Of a DNA stretch of 44,074 nucleotides, positions 33,109 to 42,599 are shown piece by piece; positions within the stretch are counted from its first letter, which is position 1; each line of letters starts with the position of its first letter. Made by a program: the position numbers and the translations under genes. The notes below the pieces were generated by a model that saw only the letters and a program-made list of their open reading frames with translations, was not told the DNA's origin and made no database searches. The stretch is from Desulfobacula sp. (GTDB lineage: Bacteria; Desulfobacterota; Desulfobacteria; Desulfobacterales; Desulfobacteraceae): the NCBI GenBank assembly GCA_023701135.1, contig JAMPXP010000030.1:1-44074 (forward strand). Direction: 5' to 3'.

Positions 33109-35247
33109 ATGACGCAAAATAATATTTTTGAAACACTAAAGCAGTCGAAAAATCTTCCCCAGCTTCCCCAGGTCATGCTCAGACTGATTAAAGCCTGCAA
33201 GGCGGAGAAAACCTCCATTGAGGAACTGACGGGAATCATTTCCACGGACCCCTCCCTTGTCTCCCGCCTCCTTCATATTATCGGATCTCCCTATGTCAAT
33301 CTGCCCAAAGAAGTCAACAGCATCAAAACCGCCGTGGTCTACCTGGGCATGGATACCATACGCAATATCGCCATCTCTACCTCGGCCATGCATTTTTTCA
33401 AGCTGTCCAGGGCCGTCAAGTCCTTTGACCTGGTAAGGTTCTGGTATCATTCGTATAAATGCGCCGTCATGGCAAGAACGATTTCTGAAGAAACCGGGTA
33501 TTCCAATCCCGAGGAATTCTTCCTGGCCGGTTTGCTCCATGATATCGGCCGGCTGGTCCTGATGCAGAATTTTCCCGAACAGTATCAAACCCTTTTTGAG
33601 ACGGCTTCCACCGAGGATCAGATGCTTTCATCGGAAATGAATCTGTTTGATGCTGATACCCCCCAGGTCTCGGCCTGGCTTTTCAGCCAATGGAATCTGA
33701 ACCCCTTGATTTCCGATGCGGTCCTGTTTATCCATGAGAGCCCAGAACAGATTGAAAGCGCCCTTTCCCATGTGAAAATCCTGTATGTTGCCAATGTCCT
33801 GGCAGACACCGATGCCCGGGAAAAGATCCCGGAAATTCTGAGCCTGACCGATATCTCCGGGCCAAGGCTTGAACAGCTCCTGATTTCGGCGGAAGAAGAG
33901 GTCGGTGTCATTTCAAAGAGCCTTGGTCTTGATCTGGCCGGGGCTAAAGAAAAGGCCTGTGAAGAATCCATCCATTCCGAGATCAAGGACCTGTCCCTTT
34001 TTTTCGGAACCTTGCAGAATCTTTTGCAGGCAAGGGATGTGGAATCCATCCTGGATATCACCCAGAACGGGATGAAAATTCTCTTTCATGTTCCCCGGGT
34101 GTTTTATTTTCTTCTGGATGAAAAAAAGAAGATCTTGACCGGATTCTGCAGCAACAAGGATAAATCCCATAAAATCATCCGCAGCATCGCCATTCCCCTG
34201 ACCGGCCGGTCCAGCATGCCCGTCGTCTGTTTCCTTGAGCAGACCGTGCAGAACAGTCTTAAAAAAGACGAGTCGAGAACCCCGGCCATTTCCGACCATC
34301 AGATCATCCGTCTGTTGGAGACCCGGGGCATGTATTGCGTTCCCCTGTATTCAGCGGACAAGTCCCTGGGGGTCATGGTCCTGGGAGTGGATGAAAAAAT
34401 GGCCCAGGATCTGGATGACAACCAGGGCCTCATCACGCTTTTTTCAAAACAGGCAGGGCTCTGTCTCCAGAGCATCCGGTTCTATACCGAATATGCGCTT
34501 CAGGTTCACGACAAGAAAATGGAAGCCTACGCCACCCTGACCGACAAGGTGATCCATGAGGTCAACAATCCCATTTCCATCATTAAAAACTATATTGAAA
34601 CCCTGGGGCTGAAGCTGCCGGACAAGCACCCGGCCCAGACCGAGCTGTCCGTCATCGGGGAGGAAATGAACCGGGTCGCAGGCCTCCTGGACCGGCTCAG
34701 GAGCTTTTCAAGGCCCAGGATCGAAGGGTTTGAGCCCGTGGACATAAACCATCTCTGCCAAAGCATCCTGGATATCCTGAAAAAATCCATCCTCATGCCC
34801 AAACAGATTGAGGCTTCCCTCCATCTTGATCCCGAGCTGCCCAAAATAAAAACAGACCCCAACGGATTAAAGCAAATCCTGATCAACCTGCTCAAAAACG
34901 CATCGGAAGCTCTGGATAAGGGGGGAAAGATTAAGGTGTCCACCCGGTTCCTGGCCGAATCCGCCAAGATCATGATTGATGAAAAAAAACGGATTCCGGG
35001 CAGCATTGAAATCGAAGTGGCCGATGACGGGCCCGGCATTGACGAAACAATCCGGGAAACCCTGTTCGACCCGTATACGACAACCAAGGCAAGAACTTCC
35101 AATTCAGGCCTGGGGCTTTCCATTGTGCATTCCATTGTCAAAGAGCTGAACGGCCGGATCCGCTGCCTGTCGGAAAAGGGCAAGGGAACCCGGTTTATCA
35201 TCACCCTTCCGGTGACGTCATCAAAGAAACAGGACGGGGAACCCTAG
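33109..35247 (+). CDS. HDOD-GAF-histidine kinase hybrid sensor
   Basis: A 712-residue soluble sensor. The HDOD domain spans residues about 10-285 (LPQLPQVMLRLIKACK, ISTDPSLVSRLLHIIGSPY, FLAGLLHDIGRLVLMQ). A GAF-like domain spans about 300-455. The HisKA helix has the phosphoacceptor H483 in VIHEVNNPISIIKNY. The HATPase domain (about 560-710) shows N, G1 (ADDGPGID), F and G2 (NSGLGLSIVHSIV) boxes. There is no membrane helix and no receiver domain. It leads an operon: the next start codon (TTG) follows its stop directly. The ribosome site is weak (TTAGGGA). The cognate response regulator is not in the window. Confidence 0.93.
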   Translation: MTQNNIFETLKQSKNLPQLPQVMLRLIKACKAEKTSIEELTGIISTDPSLVSRLLHIIGSPYVNLPKEVNSIKTAVVYLGMDTIRNIAISTSAMHFFKLSRAVKSFDLVRFWYHSYKCAVMARTISEETGYSNPEEFFLAGLLHDIGRLVLMQNFPEQYQTLFETASTEDQMLSSEMNLFDADTPQVSAWLFSQWNLNPLISDAVLFIHESPEQIESALSHVKILYVANVLADTDAREKIPEILSLTDISGPRLEQLLISAEEEVGVISKSLGLDLAGAKEKACEESIHSEIKDLSLFFGTLQNLLQARDVESILDITQNGMKILFHVPRVFYFLLDEKKKILTGFCSNKDKSHKIIRSIAIPLTGRSSMPVVCFLEQTVQNSLKKDESRTPAISDHQIIRLLETRGMYCVPLYSADKSLGVMVLGVDEKMAQDLDDNQGLITLFSKQAGLCLQSIRFYTEYALQVHDKKMEAYATLTDKVIHEVNNPISIIKNYIETLGLKLPDKHPAQTELSVIGEEMNRVAGLLDRLRSFSRPRIEGFEPVDINHLCQSILDILKKSILMPKQIEASLHLDPELPKIKTDPNGLKQILINLLKNASEALDKGGKIKVSTRFLAESAKIMIDEKKRIPGSIEIEVADDGPGIDETIRETLFDPYTTTKARTSNSGLGLSIVHSIVKELNGRIRCLSEKGKGTRFIITLPVTSSKKQDGEP

Positions 35248-36210
35248 TTGCAATCGCTTCATAAAATACATCCCGTGCCGGTGGAAGCCTTGAAGACCGG
35301 TGAGATCATGGTCAGGGAAGGCCTGATCCGCCTGGATGACATTGACACGGTGCTGGCCATCCAGAAAAAAAGACAGGCTGCCGTGAGTCTTGAAAAAAGC
35401 CGTCTTTTCGGAATGATCCTCTGTGATCTGAATCTGGTTACCCCCCTGGATAATTATGGCGTCCTGCATAAACATAAAAAGCTCATGTCCATCGAGTCGG
35501 CCCTGGTTTCAAAAAAAATGCTGTCCCCGGACCTGGTGCAAAACATCTTAAAAGAGTCCCGGCTTCAGGGCATCCCGTTTATCAGCAGCCTGCTCACAAA
35601 AAAATGTGTTTCCCCCACGGCCATGCAGACCCTGTTGTTTGATCTCTTTCATATCCCCTTCAGATCCATCAGTGATTTTATGTTCAATGACAAGGACAGG
35701 GATGCCTTGGTCAAGGTGCTGGACAAGGCCGCCTCCCTTGAAAAAAATACGCTTCCCCTGGTCATCAAAAACAATACCCTGCTCTTTGGGATTACAGACC
35801 CTGAAAATATCCTGTTTCTCCAGAAATTGAACGACCAATTTCCCCAATACCGGTTCAAGGCCATGTTCATCCCTTTTTCAGGATTTGCCTGGTTTCACCG
35901 GATCATCTATGACGGTCTTGGGGCCTTGTCCGTTAAAAAACCGCCGGACCTGTCCCTTCTGCTCAATTTCAGTGTTTCCATCCAGGACCCGGAAAAGGAA
36001 ACAGAAGCGGTTTTATCCCTTTACCGGCGGTATGAACAGCTCCGGATACTGACGGGAAATCCGGTGTCCGGAAATTTTGAGAAGGAATTCGTGGAATTTA
36101 TGGGTTTTCATCATCGCGCCGTGACGGCAAAATTTAAGAGCCGCAGCATCCGGTTCTCCCTTCAACGGGATGAAACCGGCGTCAAGGTGGCGGCGTTTCC
36201 GGAAAAATAA
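35248..36210 (+). CDS. GspE-N/MshEN-like domain protein of unknown function
   Basis: A 320-residue soluble protein that begins with TTG directly after the kinase stop; GGGGA eight bases upstream supports this. Residues about 15-75 form a helical block (MVREGLIRLDDIDTVLAIQK). Residues about 85-225 resemble the N-terminal domain of type II secretion/type IV pilus ATPases (LVSKKMLSPDLVQNILKES, the LLFDLFHIPF segment, LPLVIKNNTLLFGITDPENI), the fold that binds cyclic di-GMP in MshE. There is no ATPase domain. The tail (225-320) is unique. It lies 6 bp before the MinD-like gene. A role as a stand-alone c-di-GMP or partner-binding module is a guess. Confidence 0.7.
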   Translation: MQSLHKIHPVPVEALKTGEIMVREGLIRLDDIDTVLAIQKKRQAAVSLEKSRLFGMILCDLNLVTPLDNYGVLHKHKKLMSIESALVSKKMLSPDLVQNILKESRLQGIPFISSLLTKKCVSPTAMQTLLFDLFHIPFRSISDFMFNDKDRDALVKVLDKAASLEKNTLPLVIKNNTLLFGITDPENILFLQKLNDQFPQYRFKAMFIPFSGFAWFHRIIYDGLGALSVKKPPDLSLLLNFSVSIQDPEKETEAVLSLYRRYEQLRILTGNPVSGNFEKEFVEFMGFHHRAVTAKFKSRSIRFSLQRDETGVKVAAFPEK

Positions 36211-36216
36211 GGTATC

Positions 36217-37257
36217 ATGGCCAGGATCATTACCATCACCAGCGGAAAGGGAGGGGTCGGAAAAACCAGCATCAGCCTGAATCTTTCCCTGGCCCTGGCG
36301 GCCGAAGGGTTTAAGGTCTGCCTCTTTGATGCCGACCTGGGTCTTGCCAATGTCAATATTCTCACGGGCCTCTATCCCCAAAAAGATCTGGAATCCGTCA
36401 TTTCCGGCCGGGCCGCATTGACCGATATCCTGATCCGGGACTACCAGGGCATTGATATCATTCCGGGCTCCTCAGGGGTGGAAAGGCTGGCTGACCTGAC
36501 CCGGCCCGAGACCGGGACCCTGATCAGGTCCTTTCTGGACCTGGACGCCTACGATTTTTTCATCTTTGACACCTCGGCCGGAATCTCGTCCCAGGTCCTC
36601 GCCTTTTGCATGGCCTCCCATGAAATCATCCTGATTGTCACCACAGAGCCCACTTCCCTGACCGATGCCTATTCCATGCTGAAGGTCCTGTCAAAACACG
36701 GCTATGATTCCCCCGTCAAGGTCATCGTCAACCAGGTCGCCGCAGGCAAGGCGGCCCAGAAAGCCTATGCCCGTTTAAAACAGACCGTTACCCGGTTTCT
36801 TCCGGCCAGAATAGAACCCCTGGGCATTGTGGCATCTGATAAAAATGTCAGGGCCTCGGTGATCGCCCAGACCCCTTTTTTCCTCCTTTTCCCGGAAACT
36901 GTCGCCTCAAGGTGTATGGCCGCCATTGCCGAAAAGCTGATCAGGCATCATGGGAAAGCCGGGGATATTCCCCTGGAGCTTTTCTGGGACAATTGCCTGT
37001 CTTTCCTGGAAACGCATTCTCCCCGCAAAAACGAAAAAACCAGGGATGCCAGGACCAGGGAAACAGCTTCGGACATAGGGGAGCGATTGTCCCGGATGGA
37101 AGAAAAACTGTCTTTTCTGGTTAAAGAAATGGCTGATATCCGGGAACTGCTTGAAACCCTTGTCCCGACGGTGGCCAGGACAAAAGAAGGTCCCTGTCCC
37201 GAGCCCCATAAAATCATTCTTGACTTTGAATCCTGGCTTGCTGCAAAAAAGGGGTAA
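36217..37257 (+). CDS. MinD/ParA-family ATPase, FlhG-like
   Basis: A 346-residue deviant Walker ATPase. P-loop SGKGGVGKTS at 9-18, DADLGLANVNI at 39-49, and the Walker B-like FIFDTSAGIS near 112-121 place it with FlhG/MinD proteins, which set the polar site and number of flagella, pili or other machines. The C-terminal extension (about 255-346) is different: it has a coiled-coil segment (ERLSRMEEKLSFLVKEMADI) and ends LDFESWLAAKKG. No membrane-targeting amphipathic helix is obvious. It is the third gene of the kinase operon, 6 bp after the MshEN-like gene. No flagellar gene lies nearby, so a pilus, secretion or chemosensory target is open. Confidence 0.88.
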   Translation: MARIITITSGKGGVGKTSISLNLSLALAAEGFKVCLFDADLGLANVNILTGLYPQKDLESVISGRAALTDILIRDYQGIDIIPGSSGVERLADLTRPETGTLIRSFLDLDAYDFFIFDTSAGISSQVLAFCMASHEIILIVTTEPTSLTDAYSMLKVLSKHGYDSPVKVIVNQVAAGKAAQKAYARLKQTVTRFLPARIEPLGIVASDKNVRASVIAQTPFFLLFPETVASRCMAAIAEKLIRHHGKAGDIPLELFWDNCLSFLETHSPRKNEKTRDARTRETASDIGERLSRMEEKLSFLVKEMADIRELLETLVPTVARTKEGPCPEPHKIILDFESWLAAKKG

Positions 37258-37322
37258 GGCTGTAAATTCCTTGTTTGACAAGGCAAATGAAACATGATAA
37301 TTGCCAAGACGCAACCAAATGT

Positions 37323-37350
37323 CTGCCGGGCGGTTCACCCCGCCGGGCAG
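37323..37350 (+). terminator. GC-rich hairpin after the signalling operon
   Basis: Arms ctgcc and ggcgg (37323-37333) pair with ccgcc and ggcag (37340-37350) around a g-g mismatch, with loop ttcacc. No T-run follows, so termination is possible but not certain. It lies 23 bp before the FKBP start. Confidence 0.45.
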
Positions 37351-37372
37351 GCGCCTACAATAACCGGGGGAA

Positions 37373-38065
37373 ATGATGAAATCAGGATGGATGGGAATAC
37401 TGGCCGTATTATGTATGGCAACTCAGGTCTTTTCGGCGGACGCCACAGTGCTGAAAACCGATAAGGACAAGATCAGTTACATACTTGGCATCAATATGGG
37501 GAATCATTTTAAAAAAGACGCCATTGATGTCAATGCCGACATGCTCATGAAAGGGTTCAAGGATGCCCTGTCAGGAGCAAAACCCTTGCTTAGCAATGAG
37601 GAAATGGCCTCTGCCATGACCCTATTTCAAAAGGAAATGATGGCAAAACAGGCGGAGAAGATCAAAGTGGCAGGTGAAAAAAATAAAAAGGCGGGGGAAA
37701 CCTTTCTTTCGGAAAATTCAAAAAAGGACGGCGTCGTCACCTTGAAAAGCGGTTTACAGTACAAGGTCATCACCGAGGGCACCGGCAAGATGCCCAAGGA
37801 ATCGGACACGGTCACCACCCATTACCGGGGCACCCTGGTGGACGGCACCGAGTTTGACAGTTCCTACAAACGGGGGGAGCCGGTCTCTTTCCCTGTCAAC
37901 GGCGTGATTCCCGGCTGGACCGAAGCCCTTCAGCTCATGAAAACCGGTTCCAAATGGCAGCTTTTCATCCCTTCCGATCTGGCCTATGGGGAAAACGGTC
38001 CGGAACCCATAGGGCCCAATGCCGCCCTTATTTTTGATGTTGAACTCATATCTGTTGCAGAATAA
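37373..38065 (+). CDS. Exported FKBP-type peptidyl-prolyl isomerase (FkpA/Mip-like)
   Basis: A periplasmic proline isomerase and chaperone of 230 residues. A signal peptide (about 1-22, ending QVFSADA) is followed by the alpha-helical dimerisation domain typical of FkpA/Mip (about 28-120, SYILGINMGNHFKKD, MTLFQKEMMAKQAEK). The FKBP domain spans about 125-230, with VTTHYRGTLVDGTEFDSSYK, VIPGWTEALQLM and LAYGENG as conserved active-site strings. GGGGGA precedes the ATG; an in-frame ATG follows immediately. It is a single gene with a bidirectional terminator behind it. Confidence 0.95.
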   Translation: MMKSGWMGILAVLCMATQVFSADATVLKTDKDKISYILGINMGNHFKKDAIDVNADMLMKGFKDALSGAKPLLSNEEMASAMTLFQKEMMAKQAEKIKVAGEKNKKAGETFLSENSKKDGVVTLKSGLQYKVITEGTGKMPKESDTVTTHYRGTLVDGTEFDSSYKRGEPVSFPVNGVIPGWTEALQLMKTGSKWQLFIPSDLAYGENGPEPIGPNAALIFDVELISVAE

Positions 38066-38079
38066 AAAACTTTGAAGAA

Positions 38080-38115
38080 CAACAGAAGCCCGGAAATCTC
38101 ATCGGGCTTCTGTTG
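38080..38115. terminator. Bidirectional terminator between FKBP and RND genes
   Basis: A perfect 13-bp stem, caacagaagcccg (38080-38092) with cgggcttctgttg (38103-38115), has a 10-nt loop. On the minus strand it is followed by a T-rich stretch (gttttttatt), so it should work best for the RND operon. Confidence 0.8.
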
Positions 38116-38122
38116 TAAAGCG

Positions 38123-41100
38123 TCAGTTTATATCAGCCTGTTTTGATCCCGGAAAAAGAGTCTGGGTTCGTTTATGCCCGGCTGCAAAAAATGCCTTGGC
38201 GCTTTCAATGGAGGCGTACAGGACCGGCACCACCACCAGGGTCAGGACCGTGGCCAGCAGGAGGCCGAAAATCACCACCGAGGCCATGGATCTCCACCAC
38301 TGGCTGGACTCGCTGGCCAGTGTCATTTCCATGATATGAAAATCATAACTGATGCCTGTCATCATGGGGATGAGCCCCAGGATGGTGGTAACGGCCGTCA
38401 GAAAAACCGGTCTTAACCGGGTGGCTCCTGCCAAAACAACCGCTTCCCGGGCGCCCAGCCCTCTTTCCCTCAGCCTGTTGGTATAATCGATGAGAACAAT
38501 GGCGTTGTTCACCACCACCCCGGCCAGGGAGATGATGCCCACCCCGGTCATGATGATGCCGAAGGGTGATTGGATCACGGCCAGGCCCCAGAAGGCCCCG
38601 CCAAGGGACAGGATCACGGAAATCATGATGATGACCGGCTGAATCACGGAATTAAACAATGCCACAAGAATGAGGAAAATCAGAAGCAGGGCAATGACAA
38701 AGGCCTTGGTCAAAAACGCCTGGGACTCTTTCTGTTCTTCGTCTTCCCCCGTGAATTTATACCGGTATCCGGGCGGCAGTTCCACCTTTTTCAGGAGTTC
38801 CATGGCCGCCATCCTGGCAACGGTCCCGGTGGTCTTGGCCTCATCCACATTGGCCTTGACCGTGACCACGCGGTCATGGTTTTTCCGGACAATATCCCCA
38901 AGGGTCACCTTATACCCGATGGAGGCCAGGGTGGTCAGCGGCACCAGGTTTCCCCCGGGTGTCGGGATCATGAGCGTATGGAGGACATCGGCCACCTGGC
39001 GGTCGGACTCGGTCAGTTTGACGACAATGTCGTAATCTTCATCCCCTTCATAAAAGGTGGATACATCAAGCCCGTTATAGGCGGTTTTCAATGCAAACCC
39101 GATGGCGCTGGTGGTGAGGCCGAAAAGGGCGGCTTTCTGGCGGTCGATGGTGACTTCGACACTGGGAAGGCTTCCCTGGTAATCATCCCGGACATCTTTG
39201 ACATGGGGGATGGCTTCCACTGCCTTTTTCATGTTTTCCGCGATTCTGCTCAGGACCTCAAAATTGTCTCCGGAAATTTCGATGTTAATGGGCGGACCCG
39301 TGGGAGGACCCTCCTGCTGCTGGTCCACCGTGATTTTCACACCGGCAATGCCCTTGACCCGCTGCCTCAATTCTTCCAGGTCATCCTTTGTGGGGGATTT
39401 CCTGTGCTCGAAATCAATGAACTGGATCCCGATATGGTTGGGAAGATTGGAATCAAAGACAGAGGCCCCTGCATTCTGGACCACCTTTGAATAAATATGT
39501 TCGATATTATTGATATTGCTCGGCGCCTGGAATTTGGCACCTCCGGCGGTTTCATGGTCCTGAAGCCCCAGAGCCTCGGTATAATCACCTTCGGGCCGGC
39601 CGGTGATGGCCATTTCAACTTTTTTAACGGTCCGGTCAATATAATGGATATCCGCCCCTTCCGGGATATCGATATTCACATACACGGATATGGGATCAAT
39701 GGCCGGAAAAAATTCCACGGGTTTTTCAATTCCGATCCGATACAGCCAGACCATGAAAAAGATGATCAGCATGGCAAAGGAGCCTGTCAGCACGGAAAGC
39801 TTGTGATCCATGGCCCTGTTGAGCAGTTTTGTGTAGGAGGTCAAGACCAGGCCTTTGATTTCTATGGGTTTTTCTCCTTCGGCTTCGATCTCCCGGGCCG
39901 TTAATGCTTTGCCCGTATTCAGGGATTTCGCCTTCATGAAAAAGGCGCACATGGCCGGATTGACGACCAGGGCCACAAAAAGGGAAGAGGTCAGGGTAAT
40001 AATCAGGGTGATGGGCAGGTATTTCATGAACTCTCCCATGATACCGGGCCAGAAAATCATGGGGAAAAAGGCGGCCAGGGTGGTGAGGGTGGACCCGATG
40101 ACCGGCCAGGCCACCTCACTGGTGGCCTTCATGGCAGCCTCTATCTTTGGAACCCCTTGCTGCATATACCGGTAAATATTTTCAACAATGACGATGGCAT
40201 TGTCCACCAGCATGCCCAGGGCCAGGGTGAGGGAAAAGAGCACAATCATGTTCAGGGTATAGCCCAGAGCCTGAAGCACGGCAAAGGACAGGAACATGGA
40301 AAAAGGAATGGCAATCCCGACGAGAAGGGCATTCCTGAACCCAAGGGAGATGAACAGGACGGCCACCACCAGGATCAACCCGGAAATGATATTATTTTCA
40401 AGGTCCGCCACCATGAGTTTGATATCCTTGGATTTGTCCATGAGCTTGGTGATGGTGGTATTTGTCGGAAAATTTTGTTTGGCCTCCCGGATGATGTCAT
40501 CCACCTTATTGGCAATGAAAATGACATTCTCCCCCGCCCGTTTCTTCACGGAAATATTGACGGCATCCACACCGTTGAGCCGGGAAATGGAGGTCACCTC
40601 TTTGATGCCGTCCACCACCGTGGCCACATCCTTGAGGTAAATGGGCCTGCCGTTGTGGGTGGACACCACCAGGGAGAGGATTTCTTCAGGGGTTTGGAAT
40701 TCCCCAGGCACCTTGAGCTGGTACCGTCCGTCTCCCAGGGTAATGGCCCCGCCGGAGGTATTCTGGTTTTCGCTGACAACGGTCTGTTGCAGGGAGGTGA
40801 TGGGAATCCGGTAATAGGTCAGCTTGTCCGGGTCCACCTCCACCCGGATCTCCCTTTCCTGGCCCCCGGTGACTTCCACTTCAAGGATTCCGGGCAGGGC
40901 CTCGATGTCATCCTTGATGTCATCGGCAATTTCCTTGAGCATGCCCGGGCCGCAGGGTCCGGCCAAAGAATAGATCACGATGGGCATTTCCGAAAAATTC
41001 ACTTCAAATACGGAGGGGTCGTTTTCAAGATCCGTGGGCAGATCGTTTTTGGCCTCGTCCACCTTGTCCTTGACCTTGGTCAGGACCTCATCAATATCCG

Positions 41101-41395
41101 TACCGGCCAGAAATTCGATATTAATCTGGGACAGGCCCTGGGAACTGACCGAGCTGATATTTTTAACCTTGTCCAGGCCCTTGAGTTTTTTTTCGATTTT
41201 GATGGTGATGCCGGTTTCAATGTCCGAGGCGGAAACCCCCCGGTATTCGGTCCGCACAAACACATAGGGAATGGTGATGTCCGGTTCGCTCTCCCGGGGC
41301 AGGGCCAGGTAGGAATAAATGCCCACAACAATGATAATCACGGCAAGCACAAAAACACTGACCCTGTTTTTAATGGACGTATCAGAGAGAATCAT
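38123..41395 (-). CDS. RND-family efflux transporter, inner-membrane pump (HAE-type)
   Basis: A 1090-residue proton-driven pump with the RND layout of two sets of six helices and two large periplasmic loops. The N-terminal helix VSVFVLAVIIIVVGIYSYLA is followed by LPRESEPDITIPYVFV. The TM4 motif reads GMLVDNAIVIVEN: one of the two acidic residues of AcrB TM4 is Asn here, as in a common subfamily. TM10 has GVVVNNAIVLIDY. Its ATG overlaps the end of the fusion-protein gene by 4 nt (ATGA). There is no outer-membrane TolC gene in the window, and the exported compound is unknown. Confidence 0.94.
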   Translation of the reverse strand: MILSDTSIKNRVSVFVLAVIIIVVGIYSYLALPRESEPDITIPYVFVRTEYRGVSASDIETGITIKIEKKLKGLDKVKNISSVSSQGLSQINIEFLAGTDIDEVLTKVKDKVDEAKNDLPTDLENDPSVFEVNFSEMPIVIYSLAGPCGPGMLKEIADDIKDDIEALPGILEVEVTGGQEREIRVEVDPDKLTYYRIPITSLQQTVVSENQNTSGGAITLGDGRYQLKVPGEFQTPEEILSLVVSTHNGRPIYLKDVATVVDGIKEVTSISRLNGVDAVNISVKKRAGENVIFIANKVDDIIREAKQNFPTNTTITKLMDKSKDIKLMVADLENNIISGLILVVAVLFISLGFRNALLVGIAIPFSMFLSFAVLQALGYTLNMIVLFSLTLALGMLVDNAIVIVENIYRYMQQGVPKIEAAMKATSEVAWPVIGSTLTTLAAFFPMIFWPGIMGEFMKYLPITLIITLTSSLFVALVVNPAMCAFFMKAKSLNTGKALTAREIEAEGEKPIEIKGLVLTSYTKLLNRAMDHKLSVLTGSFAMLIIFFMVWLYRIGIEKPVEFFPAIDPISVYVNIDIPEGADIHYIDRTVKKVEMAITGRPEGDYTEALGLQDHETAGGAKFQAPSNINNIEHIYSKVVQNAGASVFDSNLPNHIGIQFIDFEHRKSPTKDDLEELRQRVKGIAGVKITVDQQQEGPPTGPPINIEISGDNFEVLSRIAENMKKAVEAIPHVKDVRDDYQGSLPSVEVTIDRQKAALFGLTTSAIGFALKTAYNGLDVSTFYEGDEDYDIVVKLTESDRQVADVLHTLMIPTPGGNLVPLTTLASIGYKVTLGDIVRKNHDRVVTVKANVDEAKTTGTVARMAAMELLKKVELPPGYRYKFTGEDEEQKESQAFLTKAFVIALLLIFLILVALFNSVIQPVIIMISVILSLGGAFWGLAVIQSPFGIIMTGVGIISLAGVVVNNAIVLIDYTNRLRERGLGAREAVVLAGATRLRPVFLTAVTTILGLIPMMTGISYDFHIMEMTLASESSQWWRSMASVVIFGLLLATVLTLVVVPVLYASIESAKAFFAAGHKRTQTLFPGSKQADIN

Positions 41396-42543
41396 TGGGA
41401 GATTTCCTCCATATCCCGGATGGTTTTGGCCACACGGACCCGTTCACCGTCTTCAATGATGCGGTGGCCCACCACCACCACATGCTCACCCGGTTCAAGC
41501 CCTTCGGCCACCTGGGTTTTCCATCCGTCCAGAAAGCCGGTCTTCACAGGCCTGAAATGAACGATACCCTCTTTTTCAACAAAGACCCCGGTTTTTTTAT
41601 CCACGGTGACCAGGGAATAGATGGGCACGGCCAGCCCCCTGGGGTCCTGCTGTTTAACGACCTCCACCCGGACAAACATATCCGGGAGGATCTGGCCATC
41701 GGCATTGTCCACCTTGATCTCCAGATTATAGAGCCGGGCCATGGAATCGCTGGTTTTGTAAAGATAATGGTATTCGCCGGTGCAGGTTTTCCCGGCCAAG
41801 GCGTCAATGGTCATATCAAAGACTTTAAGCTTTCGGACGGCATCCACGTCGGATTCCGGGATCCCCACTTCGATTTTCAGCCGATCAATCTGGAGGATCT
41901 GGGCCACGGGGTCGCCGGGGCTCAGGAAGGTTCCGTTTTCGATATAGATGCGGTCCACAACCCCTTCCATGGGGGATAAAATGGTGCACCGGCTCAGGTT
42001 GAGCCTGGCGCTGTCCAGCTCCGCCCGGGTGGTCTTGACCCGTGCCTCGGCGTCATCAAACTGGGATTGAGTGGCAAAATTGTTTTTCATCAGGGCTTTG
42101 AGCCGGGTTTCCGTTGCCAGGGCCGTCTCGTAAGAGGCCAGGGCGGCATTATAGGCATTCTGATAATCACCGGCGTCAATGAGGGCCAGGATGTCCCCCT
42201 TGTTCACGCGCCGGCCTTCCATGATCCGTTTGTCAATGATCTTGCCCTTGATTTCAGAAACGAGTTGAAGTGAAATCCAGGGCTTGACAACGCCTGGAAA
42301 ACTAATTTTTTCCCTGATGAGGGAAGGTTCCACAGGCATGGTGATGACATTGGTCAATGCTTTCTCAGCGATTTCCCGGGATTGATTTTCCGCCAGGGCC
42401 TCTTTTTTTTCCGCAATTTTTTTGCCCAGGGGAAGGGCGATCAAGAAAATGATCAGCACCACGGCTAAAAAAGGGAGGATCTTCCGGATAAGCCGGAATA
42501 GGTTGTTTCCTATAGTTTGGGTATTATTGAGGTTTTTTTCCAT
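41392..42543 (-). CDS. RND efflux membrane-fusion (periplasmic adaptor) protein
   Basis: A 383-residue HlyD/AcrA-type adaptor linking the RND pump to an outer-membrane channel. A single N-terminal membrane anchor (about 22-42, ILPFLAVVLIIFLIALPLG) has no lipoprotein cysteine. The biotinyl-lipoyl half-motifs are seen at ISLQLVSEIKGKIIDKRIME with GRRVNKGDILALIDAG, and at CTILSPMEGVVDRIYIENG with TFLSPGDPVAQIL. The helical hairpin lies between them. The C-terminal barrel is complete. AAGGA precedes the ATG. It is the first gene of the pair with the RND pump. Confidence 0.93.
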   Translation of the reverse strand: MEKNLNNTQTIGNNLFRLIRKILPFLAVVLIIFLIALPLGKKIAEKKEALAENQSREIAEKALTNVITMPVEPSLIREKISFPGVVKPWISLQLVSEIKGKIIDKRIMEGRRVNKGDILALIDAGDYQNAYNAALASYETALATETRLKALMKNNFATQSQFDDAEARVKTTRAELDSARLNLSRCTILSPMEGVVDRIYIENGTFLSPGDPVAQILQIDRLKIEVGIPESDVDAVRKLKVFDMTIDALAGKTCTGEYHYLYKTSDSMARLYNLEIKVDNADGQILPDMFVRVEVVKQQDPRGLAVPIYSLVTVDKKTGVFVEKEGIVHFRPVKTGFLDGWKTQVAEGLEPGEHVVVVGHRIIEDGERVRVAKTIRDMEEISQ

Positions 42544-42599
42544 AAGGATATCCTTCGTTATAAAAAATTCTCATGAACATATGGCCGATTAAATTGTTT

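Noticed and set aside
40157-41560. Long plus-strand open frame (467 codons) opposite the RND and fusion-protein genes
   Set aside because: It is antisense to two clear genes, is full of Gly/His/Asp strings typical of a reversed frame, and has no ribosome site.
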